A DNA stretch of 64,000 nucleotides from Cymodocea nodosa. Its lineage: Eukaryota; Streptophyta; Magnoliopsida; Alismatales; Cymodoceaceae. Within the stretch, counting starts at the first letter, position 1. Every line of letters starts with the position of its first letter. Where the stretch lies: positions 883,001 through 947,000 of the forward strand of contig CM072340.1 in the NCBI GenBank assembly GCA_036874045.1, read 5' to 3'. The notes below the pieces were generated by a model that worked only from the letters and a program-made list of their open reading frames with translations, was not told the DNA's origin and ran no database searches. Below are positions 36,288 to 46,874 of the stretch, one piece after another. The translations under genes were made by a program, and so were the position numbers.

Positions 36288-36675
36288 AACTTCTGCAACG
36301 TCAACCAGAGAAAGAATGCTGTGACATAAGTTTTTTTACACAGTAGTTTTCTCTCTCCCTGAATAAAAAGTAAACAAAAAGTTAATCAACACACCAACAC
36401 AATGATGTCTTATAAATAGTGTTTTCTAATCATCAACGTCAACTAGAGAGAGGGTGTGCACAGTCTCGTCCATATGACTTGTATTACACACAGTTATACG
36501 GTATGAGATACTTCACATAATACATAAATCCACAAAAAAGATAACTAAAATACCTTAGCTTAGTGTTTTCACCAACGTCAACCAAGAGAAAAGGATGTGT
36601 GCAACCAACAGTCACGCCCACATGACTTGAATTATAAACAGTTACAAAGTACAAGATACTTCACGTATCATGGAC
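36288..36675. repeat. Diverged ~145-bp tandem repeat
   Basis: Two units share GTGTTTTC, CAACGTCAAC, a GTGTGCA phrase, ATGACTTG and GATACTTCAC in order (36419-36525 and 36563-36672). A partial third begins at CAACGTCAACCAGAGAAAG near 36297. Non-coding. Confidence 0.65.
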
Positions 36676-37930
36676 AAACAGATAATCATTTTTAAAGCTA
36701 AATGAATCAATCATGCATTTAAAATATATATGGCATGTATACAAAATGTACGTGTGTGTGTAATTTTTTATTTGTTAGATTATATTTTATGAAGTACCAC
36801 TGCACCCTCCCTTGTAAACCTAGATAGTATACTAGTGTTTACTAATGGAAGTAGTGGTGGTAATAGTGATCATGATGATAATGACGATGATAACAACAAT
36901 TTGAGGCTTTTCATCAGTCATAACACAAATTATTATCAAGAAGCTTGTGATGCCAAGAATAGTATATAATGCTGTAAAAGAGTATAAAAATGGAAAAACT
37001 ATTATTTCAAAACTAACAGTAATTAACTACTATAATAACACATGATTACCAGCCAGCCATCAAAGCCCAATGCAACTGCAAGGTCAATAATATGGAAATC
37101 CTTATTTCTGAAATTGACAAGTTTATATGTCGAGATCATCACTCTGAATACAACATTCTTCTCATCATATGGCAAAAATAAATGTGGTACTTCTTGGCTA
37201 TAATCGCTTATGTTATGCTGGCTATAAATGTGATTGCAACTGCAAAAAAATCCCTTTAATTGTGATCAGGGTTGATAATTTGATTGGAAGTGCTATAATA
37301 AAACCAATTATAGAATTTTTATACAAGAAACTCTTGTTTCCTCATATTATATAGTATACGAGCATGGTATTCAAAAATTGTTGATAAATGTGAGTGACAA
37401 ATGGTATTCAAAAACATTTGATCTTTGTTACCCAAAAATAGTTGAACGTTTGTCATTGTTTGGATAAAGAGGGATTAGGGCTTACTAGCAAACTAGTGAA
37501 CAATTAGACAGACTGATGAACGATGATGCAAGTTGACAAACGGAGGTTGACGACACGAGTTGACGAATAGAGGGGAGTTGTTGGTCAAATTCTCAAATAG
37601 AGTTGATGAATGCAAGTTGACGACGCAATGCACAATGACAGTGGAGATGACACAAGCTCTTCTGAAGGTCATGAGCTGCTACTTTTGAGAGTTGTTAGTC
37701 AACCTGTCGAAGGTCGAAGGAGAGTTTCTATTGCTTTCAAATCTTCCAACTCTGAGAAAAAGGATGACTAGTTTTCCTCTTGTGTGACTTTCTTTGAAAA
37801 GTGAACACTTAAATATAGTAGAAAGTGATAGACACTTTCCATCAAATACAAACATATCATGTTTTTCCGCCAATTTCTTCTTCTTTTCTAATACTTTTCC
37901 CTCACTTTTCCTTGTACATAGACCTCCCCT
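36676..37930. other. Gene-free intergenic DNA
   Basis: Mixed AT-rich sequence with a short trinucleotide-like GAT/GGT patch near 36845-36895 and repeated GTTGACGA phrases near 37540-37630. No supported ORF. Confidence 0.45.
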
Positions 37931-37939
37931 ATGTTGTAA

Positions 37940-39527
37940 TGAGTACTTCTAAAATATACAACAAAGAAAGACAAAAATATATAACTACATTATTAGATCC
38001 ATATTTACCTAATCAAGTATATAATTATAGAAAAATCTATAGAATGAGTCAACATGTATTCTTTCATTTTTGTAAATTTTTGAGATGTGAATGAGTAGTA
38101 CAAGATAATAGATATATGAATGTGGAAGAAAAGTTGATAATATTTTTAATTACAATTAGACAAAATCAAAGAAATGATGTAACTTTTGAGCACTTTTGTC
38201 GATCTAGTTTGACAATTAATACATATTTTAGTGAAATATTGAAAGTAAAATATAAACTATTAATCAAGCAATAATCATCAACTCTAACATGGATTTAGAA
38301 AGATCTCCACGTTTATCTTTATTTTGAAGGTGAGTTAATGTTATATTTCAATGTCTTTTTTTAGCATTTAGACACATTACTATATATACTCCTTTTCTTT
38401 TAGGATTCCAATGGAGTAGTTGATGGTATCCATGTCAAAGCTAAAATCTACGGTAAAGAAACTTTATGTTGGAGGAATAGAAAAAGTGAATTATCATAGA
38501 ATATATTAGTAGCATGTAATTTTAATATAGAAATTATCTATCTTTAGTGGATGGAAAATATTAGCAGCTAATACTTGTATTATTCAAGATACACTTTTTC
38601 AACGTAATACTTTTAAAGTTTCATCAAATATGATACCAATAAAAATAATTGAAATGCTTGTGTATAGTAGAAATTATGGGATTAATATTTTTAACATTAT
38701 ATTCAAAACTTATGTATAAATTGCAAGTAAATATTACTTAGTAGATATTGGTTTTCCTAATAGGCTAGAGTTTATTACACTATTTTGAGATGTAAGACAT
38801 CACTTGAATGACTATAATACTTATAAACTTCCAATAAATGTAATTAAAAATTTTAATTATAGACATTGACAATTAAGGACAATAATTGAACGTACATTTG
38901 AAATAATCAAACATCGATTCTCAATTTTACGATGTTACATGCTATTTCCTTTTGAAATACAGGGAAAACTTGTTTTAGCATATTTTTTAGTTCACAATTT
39001 TATTCAAAAAGTAAATAAAATAGATTTACTTAAAGACCTTTAAAAAGAATTATAAAAAATACCAAATGATAATGTTTGATAAACTTTTATAGAAGTTAAG
39101 ATGCATCTACTATTACTAGATCAAGTTAAGATTATAGAAAATAAATTATTGATATAATGCATGACAATATTATGCGAAATATGTAAGATAATAAAGATGT
39201 GTGAAATATATTTTATCACATATGACTCCTTTTTGTATTATCTATGGTAAATTTTGTTATTTTCTATTTTGCAAATAAATATAAAAAAAATTAATTTATC
39301 AATTTCATCATTTTCTTTTTACAAATAAACATATATATTTTACATTTTGTAATTTTCTATCATTTTTTATTCTATACACAAACATACATGTTTTAAATTT
39401 TATGATTTTATGTTATTTTTTATTCTATATACAAATATTCTTATTTTCTATTAACTTTTATAATTTTCTATAATTTTCCCTTTCAATCATTTTCTTTTTA
39501 CATTTTCTAGATGCACCAAACACCCTC
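37940..39527 (+). pseudogene. Decayed PIF/Harbinger transposase element with intact right end
   Basis: Exon 1 region (37940-38325) reads DPYLPNQVYNYRKIYRMSQH then VEEKLIIFLITIRQNQ and CRSSLTINTYFSEIL. After an intron-like gap ending TTCTTTTAG (about 38400) comes GVVDGIHVKAKIYGKE, WRNRKSEL and CNFNIEIIYL. Further on is NRLEFITLF, then FNYRH and IIERTFEIIKHRFSILRC, holding the catalytic Glu. Stops and frameshifts are frequent. The right terminus CCAAACACCCTC at 39516-39527, followed by TTA, is a typical Harbinger end. The last ~380 bp match the deletion derivative at 10685-11326. No clear left end was found. Confidence 0.8.
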
Positions 39528-40439
39528 TTATATAACCATTATTTTTCTTATCATTTTCATCACTCACATTCTTTATGTAATATAATAACCATAATCTTAG
39601 CGAATTTCATAGCTTAATTTACTTTTATTCCTGCTCATATGCTTTCACCCGTACAAGTATTCATTATTTTTGTTTCCACTTTTAACTATTACTCCTATCA
39701 GGCCATGTTCAACGCTTACACAGCAAAGGTTGTTGTAAATATCTACAACTCTATTTTCTTAAAAAATACATAAGAGAAGTCTTTTTGTTTGTTGGTATTT
39801 ATAATTTTTCTTGTTATGAGTGTTTAAAATGATATATTAAATTTTATTTTAATATATCATCTATGAAATTCATGGAAAAGAAGTAAACAATACAATTAAT
39901 TATATGATTTATAACGTTGACAAGTAGAAACTAAGACAAATGAGAATAGATTGTATAATTTACAATATTTATAAGTTAGAATGAACAATGTTCTACATAA
40001 AATCAACAAATAAATGTCTAACGTTTATGATTCATAGGATAAGTAAATGTGTAATTTATGAGTTGAAGTAAATAAAAGAATAAAAACCGGTACGTGATTT
40101 ATGACATTTTACAAATAAAAATAAGTAGAATTTTATATAAAATCAACAACAAGAATTAGCACAGGATTAACGAAAATGAATGTTCATAACCTTTTTTTAT
40201 TACAAGCACTCGTAATGACATTTCATCTTTTATAAAGTTGGACTTTTTGCATCGAAGCCCAATTCATTAAGTCTGCTTCATTTATGGTAGTATATAACGT
40301 TAAATTTTATTTTACCAATTTATCCTCTTTTAAAGAAAAATATTCATCGTTTAAATTCAATCCTCTGATGTCCATAAGGGTTTAAATTTAAAAATTAAAT
40401 CTCTTTGATTCCTTAAAATCAATGTATCTTCGATTCCTT
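39528..40439. other. Gene-free AT-rich DNA
   Basis: No ORF, RNA gene or element terminus recognised. Confidence 0.5.
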
Positions 40440-40988
40440 ACAATTAAGGCAAAATACAATCTCTTGAGATAGTTGACCACTTAGGAACTTCTCATGCAAT
40501 GTTTATAAGTAGTAATGCTGATTCTACTTAGGCGTAGGCAAACAGTAGGTATGTATTCTTACCTAAAAAATCATATATCGACATTGTGAGTATTGCTTCT
40601 ATCAGTACTTTTAATCGAACTAGTGAATGAGACCATTTAGATACTCCTAACTAGTTAAAAATGTTTGAGAGACAAAGTGTGTGGTATATGAGATCAAATT
40701 TTAAAAGAGTGTTATTCTAAGTATCTAGGAATGTCTACTATTGCAATGTTTTATCTTCATGGATATTTTTAATGTATATTAGGTTATTTAAGTGTTTATA
40801 AAGTATCACCTATTATCAACTACATAAATACTCTTGATTTAAATGTCTATGGAGTTTTAATTGTTATTACGTATATGGATATTTCTAAAATATAAGTTAT
40901 CTGAACATTCATAAAGTATCATTCGTTATAAACTACATGGATACTCTTAATTTGAATATCTATGAAGTGTCAACTTAAAAAAAAAAAA
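40440..40988 (+). mobile_element. 5S rRNA-derived SINE-like retroposon, diverged copy 2
   Basis: GATAGTTGACCACTTAGGAA and CTTCTCATGCAATG (40468-40501) match the box C region and 3' end of the 5S head of the copy at 17936. GTAGTAATGCTGATTCTACT (40509-40528) then matches its body (GTAGTGTTGACTCTGCT). Further on, phrases such as TGGATACTCTTAATTTGAAT recur in the manner of the 65-bp units, more times than in copy 1, and the element ends in an A12 tract near 40977-40988. The 5' part of the 5S head is missing or unrecognisable, and no flanking duplication was found. It is older than copy 1. Confidence 0.7.
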
Positions 40989-41689
40989 CTATAATAATAA
41001 GATCTTAATATATATATATATATTACCAAACTAATATTAACTTTTGATATTTTCTAAAGAGTTATAAATAAAAACGCAATTTTTCACCGATCGTAAAAAT
41101 TGTAAAATTACGGGCTTGAATCGATAAATTACGTCTGAATTAAACAGTACATGAGAAGAAAACACACAAATTAAATAATACTTTACCTCGTCCTTTTTAA
41201 CTTAAATTATTAATAGACTGTCGAAGTAGAAACCAAAATAAATTGATTAAAAATATAATAAGTTCACGGAGAATATATTTTTTTAAACATCATAATATAA
41301 CTTGTGTCCCTTGTGTAAGAATGGGCCTTCTGGAAGAGCATTCAAAGTATTATGAATTTTAAATTATTAAATACTGGAACAGCAGAAAAGGAAAGATTAC
41401 GGAATAGTAATTAAAATTCTAATTTTAAATCTAAACATCCACGAACATTTTATAAAAACATACCATCACGTACCAGGATAATAAAATTTAGCATCTCACA
41501 ATCTCTAAATCTAAGACTTCAAATTCTATTCGAAAAAAACACATTACGATCAATTAAAAATAAATGATAATTTAATTCATTAAAAACATCAATATTCGCG
41601 GCGGTGCCTTAAATGGGCCGGGTCCGATCGTGTCGGTCAGGTTAAAAAAAAAAAATTATTATTTGTGAGGGAGGAGAGAGAAAATTAAT
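40989..41689. other. Gene-free AT-rich DNA upstream of the GPA1 5' region
   Basis: A (TA)n run lies near 41009-41024. From 41595 sequence becomes GC-richer (GGGCCGGGTCCGATCG), which may be core promoter of the transcription unit starting near 41690. Confidence 0.4.
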
Positions 41690-42110
41690 TTTCTCACCAC
41701 CCTCCCTTGCCTTACTCCCTTTCACTCCCGGACGACCGTGCGAGGGTTTCGCCGTTCTCCCGAGCGCGCTTGGCGAGCGACCATTCGGCGACCGACGGTG
41801 GTGTGCACGCGAGGTGAGTTCGTCCGGTTGGCGAAGGGCTACTGGCGCGGAGGAGGAACCGCCGCTGACTCCGTTCTCCTCTGTGCAGGCGGTCTGTGCG
41901 TGAAGGAGGCGATTCCGGCGACCATCTGTGCTAGCAGAGGGGGCGTCGCCGCGTTTGGGTTGTCCGTGCTGCTCGCGTGCAGGAGGAGGGAGTGTCCGAC
42001 TGATTTCTGTAAGAGAAGGGGGTGATTTCCGAGCTCGGCGAAGAAGTAGAGGATTTTTTTTTTTGGGGGGGGGGGGGTGTTTGTTGGTTAAGCTATTTTG
42101 GTAAGTATAA
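41690..42110 (+). promoter_or_regulatory. Probable 5' UTR exons of GPA1
   Basis: A CT-rich start (ACCACCCTCCCTTGCC) leads into GC-rich sequence with a good donor CGCGAG/GTGAGT at 41813/41814 and acceptor TGTGCAG at 41888, giving a 75-bp intron. A second donor, ATTTTG/GTAAGT at 42110/42111, could join to TTTTCCAG at 46817, just before the GPA1 ATG. No ORF here fits a known protein, so non-coding leader exons of GPA1 are the simplest reading. A T11G13 tract at 42054-42077 would lie in the leader. An unrelated noncoding or transposon transcript is the alternative. Confidence 0.45.
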
Positions 42111-42349
42111 TTCTAGTTTTGCCCAAATATGCATGAATAAACCTCCATTGCAAATTTTTAAGTGATAGTTAACGGATATACATATACGTGGTTGATATGT
42201 TGGTTTCTTATAGAAATGAAATGGGATGAAATAATAAACCTCTATTTCGTTTCTATTTGAATGATTATCAAAATGCATGATTGATCATGTTACATTTCTA
42301 TCCGATTTAGTATTGAAAATCATGGCTGAAATATTTATTTGTTCGTGCC

Positions 42350-43080
42350 AACGGGCCATGCTTGGGCCGTGGCAGCCATGACTCAGCATGAATAGTGCTC
42401 AGTCTGACATGAATAGTGCTCAGGCTGCCGGCTATCCAGGCTGTGTGGACCATTACCACCATCAAAAAAGTTGAAACACTTGTCTGACTGTCAATGGCGG
42501 GAGATGATCAGATGAAGCACGCATCCATGGCTCCCCGAGTCTTGATGCACTTGACCAGCCTTGGGCTTTTTCGAATTCTGAACCCCAGATAGGCAAGGCG
42601 TGGGTCCCACATCACCACAATCACAATGGCAGAAAGCTTCCTTTTTTCTTTGAAAGATTTGAAATAAGATTAGAGGGACAGAGATTAGAAAGCTTCCTTT
42701 ACAAAAAGCAAGAAAACAAAGGAGGCTAGATAAATATTCAGAAAAGTAGAAGAAGATCCAAACAAAGGGTGTGCTTGTGCACCTAGAAGTGGCCAGAAAG
42801 GAATTTGAATACTATCTAATTTCAGGTGTAGGGGCGTTCGTGCACATTAGTTAGAAAGGAATTCAAGTTTTGGCTAATTCTCGGTATAAATACTAGACAA
42901 AATTAGAAATTATCTCCTCCCCCCTCTTGAATTGAAATTTTGTGTCCCCCATTTGCAACCTCTCATCTTCATTTGCACTTGTCTGTGACTTCTCCTCCCT
43001 ATTAGAATTTGAATTTCATCAGATTTTTTTCCAACCAATTTTGAGTACACAAATACCTCCAAAATACAAGAATGGAGCAG
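42350..43080 (+). other. LTR-like promoter segment
   Basis: Contains two related upstream phrases (AGAAAGGAATTTGAATACTA and AGAAAGGAATTCAAGTTTTG), then GGTATAAATACTAG at about 42883 and a CT-rich stretch, the architecture of a plant LTR U3/R region. Tandem ATGAATAGTGCTCAG phrases lie near 42388-42424. No ends or partner LTR were found. Confidence 0.35.
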
Positions 43081-44124
43081 TCAGATTTGCGATGATCTAA
43101 ATCACTCTTTTGCTTCTACTTCATTGGACCACCTTGGGGGGGCTTTAGGTAATGGAGTTGCTCCAATTGGGCCATCACTAAAAGCGAGAGAAGTTGTATG
43201 TTGGTCTCAAATTGACAAAACTTCATTTGCAATTTTAGTATCTGTACCTGAAGAGAAATGTTATAACCAAAAAGTAGCAGTGTTATGAACCTTTGAGAAT
43301 ATCAAGATGATATTCAAATTAATACCTCTAAAGATCAAATTATTTCTATAGAATCATACAATGCAAAAGAAAGCCAAGATAAGAGTATTCCAAGTTTGAT
43401 ATAAAATTTTAAAATTTATATTTGGGCAGAGGGAAAAAAAAGCAGAGAGTGTCTTTCTTGGTCAAGCCTTTTGTTTGACCACAAACCACCACCACTGCCT
43501 CTTGTGCTTCAGCAATCCACCATGCTCTCCTTGCTTCTCCCCTTTCCTATAAATCGTCCTCTACTACATCACTTCCTGAGCAACATCAGATCCAGTGGCA
43601 CAACTACCACTAACTTTGCCTCTTATTGCTACTTGGAGTTGGAGAACAAGCATCATTTTAGTGAGAGCAAATGTATTTTTACATATGAGCATTCAAATCT
43701 AAGTAGCGATGGTAAGGAAAAATTAGTTAGTTCCTCAGTTGATTGACTCTCTTCCTCTTGTTTGTGATTTCTGTTCTGTTGAAAATGATGTTGTTTGGGT
43801 TGGAATTTTGATGAACTTACACAAAAAATATATGACAATGATGCGTAACATAGGGAATCCTTGGGAGGGAGAGTGGATGGTGGAGTGTAGAAGACAAGGA
43901 GCTATATGTATTGAGGTAAGGAGGTAAAAAATTTGCCTCAAGTTATAAAAGAGTTATGATGCAAATCTACAAAAACACCAAGAATTAGTGGATAGATTCA
44001 GTTGTGAATCTCTTATGAAGTAGAATTAGCACAATTCGGTGAACAACTATATTTATTGTCTTGTTTTGGCACAACAACTCTTGACAATGGACCGCTTTGC
44101 CCCTTGACCCCTCTTGCTTGCGTT

Positions 44125-44890
44125 GCCCTCACTTAATCCTTCCTAGCATACAACCTCCTTTCCTTGAGCACCTGCAAAATTGTCTTTAGGTGAACCTCAC
44201 GTTCCTCTCTACTCTTGGAATAGATTGATCACTACAAATTGATCCTGGTAGGGCTGAAAAATCTTTTTTATTAGGTCCATAAATGCTGTCATCTTTTTTC
44301 TTCTTAAACAAAACTGATGCTTCCTAAGGTGAGATAGTTTCTTGAATAAATTTCTTCTCTAGCAGCTATTGAAGTTGAGTCTTCAGCTCTTTTAAGTCAG
44401 TTGGGGGGATCCGATAAGGGCCTTGGATATTGGTCTAACCCTTGGTTTGAGTTAAATAATGAACTCTAACTCCTAGTTCATTGGCATCCCTAGCAATTCT
44501 TTGGGAAGCTTGTCAGTATAATCTCCAACTATCAGGATATCCCCAATCCTAGGCAGATCTCTCTCACTTATACACAATTGCCAAAAATCCTTGAAAACCC
44601 TTTTGTAAACATTTCTCTGCTTTTAGGGCTAAAAAGAATCTGGGAGAGTATTTACTTAAACTCCCAATGGAGAATTCCGGCTAACCTAGAATTTGGAAAC
44701 AAATTCTCTTCCTATGACAATCCATGTTGGCATAAATGGTAGTTAGCCAATCCATGCTGAGGATTACAATGGAATCTTTCATTTCCAAAACATGCAATCT
44801 ATTAATAAATCTCTGCCATGAATATTAATTGGGCAAGACCTGCACACGTGTCCAACTATTAGGACATTTTTGTGAGTGTTCCTACAAGCA
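44125..44890 (-). pseudogene. Ty3/gypsy pol fragment (protease-RT), internally deleted
   Basis: On the minus strand, near 44770-44700, frames give a MDWL-like protease/RT junction (SMDWL context). Near 44415-44290 they give TDLKELKTQLQ, LLEKKFIQETIS and a KKK block, the start of gypsy reverse transcriptase. Directly beyond, near 44270-44125, is REEREVHLKTILQVLKERRL, which belongs well downstream in RT. The catalytic core between is missing. Frames shift repeatedly. It lies in the inferred 5' UTR intron of GPA1. Confidence 0.65.
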
Positions 44891-45804
44891 ACTCATTCCT
44901 AAGAGTTTTACCAGGTAGTCCAAAATCAAGTAAAAACAAGGTAGAAACAAAGGAATGAGTGACTCCTAAGTCCCTCAATGCATATACTGGAAATGTGGAG
45001 ACTCAATGATACAAGTTACTGCATCTGATGTCTTGGCCTTTTGCTTCATAATTCTCATCAGCTTTTAATCAACTTTTAAATTGATTAATCAATTTCTTTA
45101 ACAGATATGCAATATGGAAGCAAAATAATAGTAAATAACATGAAATAAAAGCACACACCATAGGAACAATAATATTTATGGTGGTTCACCAAATAACTAT
45201 GTTCATTCTTCAAGAAAAATTGCTTGATCATACACTATATCTAGTGTTATTCTATGTAACACCTTGTCATTTACACCAATGATGTTATGTGCCAACATTT
45301 CCCTTGCTGGCTTGGTCGATTCTACCAAGTTTGCCTTTAACCAATGCCACTAACTCCACCACCTTGGTTAATTCTGCCAAGTCCACCTCCTTACAATTGA
45401 GGAGCCTTTCTTACAACTGAGTCTTCACTACAATCTGGTGAGTTGCGTTTAATAATAAAAAAGAAAATAGCACTTACAAACTGCAACATTAACTCCCCTT
45501 TGAAAGCTTTTGAATGCAATGTTTGAGAATGCTTGTGTACTTTATGAATGCAACCTTTTTCATTGCCTTGGAGAGTGCAATAAGACCTATTACATCAATA
45601 ATTTCTTGCAATTCCTGTCCATTTGCTTAGCACGGTCTGTGGATGCCTTTAATATTTCCTGGACACATAATATTTCATCAATAATTTTACTTGTTAAAGT
45701 TTTTTTCATCTTGAATTTGTTTCTTATGAGCTTCTTGCTTGTCTTGCATCATCAGTTTGATTTTCTTTGCTTAGCTTTGCGCCTAGAGGGGATGGAGAGG
45801 AGAG

Positions 45805-46330
45805 AAATGGTAGCAGTTAGGGTTTCTCTAGGGAATTCTTGGGCTTTGATACCATATAAAAATAAGAAATGGTGGAAGTAGTGTTGATCCTTTAACACAA
45901 GGCTTATACATATGGGAACAGGGAGAGGGCTTATTGCTCCTAGAGAGGGTGGAGTAGGCTTGTGGAGAGGAGAGAGGAAGATGAGAAGATGGTGGGTTGA
46001 GGAGGACAAGAATGAGGTGACAGCTAGAGTTTCTCCAGGGAATTCCAAGGATGTGATACCATATGAAAATTAGAAATGGTGGAAGTAGTGTTGATCCCTT
46101 AACATAACATAAGACCTATATAAATGGAAGCAGGGAGAGGGTTGATCACTCCTAGAGAGGGTGGAGTAGGCTGTTGGAGAGGAGAGAGGCACTTGAAATG
46201 GTGATGGGTTGAGAAGGACCAGAATGTGGTGGCAGTTAGGGTTTCTCAAGGGACTTCTTGATACCATATGGAAGTTAGAAATGGTGGAAGTAGTGTTAAT
46301 CCCTTAACACAACATAAGGCTTATATAGAT
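45805..46330. repeat. Three-copy ~210-bp tandem repeat
   Basis: CAGTTAGGGTTTCT-type phrases occur at 45813, 46021 and 46233, each followed by GATACCATAT, AGAAATGGTGGAAGTAGTGTT and a downstream GAGAGGGTGGAGTAGGCT block. Copies are about 85-90% alike by eye. This is the same family as the modules at 50.7-54.3 kb. Confidence 0.75.
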
Positions 46331-46874
46331 AGATGTTACAAAGAGTAAACACATACACAACAGCGAGTGTGGGATCAAACCCTTGATGCAATATTAAACC
46401 CTATTAGGATCCATATAATGATCCATTTATTCATATACTCTGACACTACATATTATAACTTTGAGTGATAAATACTTGTATAAATACAGGTTATAAATGG
46501 TAAACACACATATAAGAATCAACGTGGGATTAAACCCATAATACAATATTGAACCCTATTAGGATCTATTTGTTCATATGCTCAAACATTACATATTATA
46601 ACTTTGCGTGATAGAGACTTATTAGTGCAAAGTTGTCTTTATTCATTGCATTCAATTTCCATTTTTGTTGCACATGACCACGACCTCTACTTATCTATTT
46701 TTCTATCTATATTGATTTCTTGATGTATTACAATATGTTGACAGGATATGCTGAATTGCACATATTTCAATTAGTTTAAAAGGAACATATTTACTCCCAG
46801 GAGTTCAAATTTTCCAGTACATTTGATCCATCTTAAGTAGCACGACATCCATGCTCAATTTTGCACTTGAAGGC

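Noticed and set aside
41738..42025. 95-codon Arg/Ala/Gly-rich ORF as a protein gene
   Set aside because: It runs through a good intron (41814-41888) and resembles no family; a spliced leader fits better.
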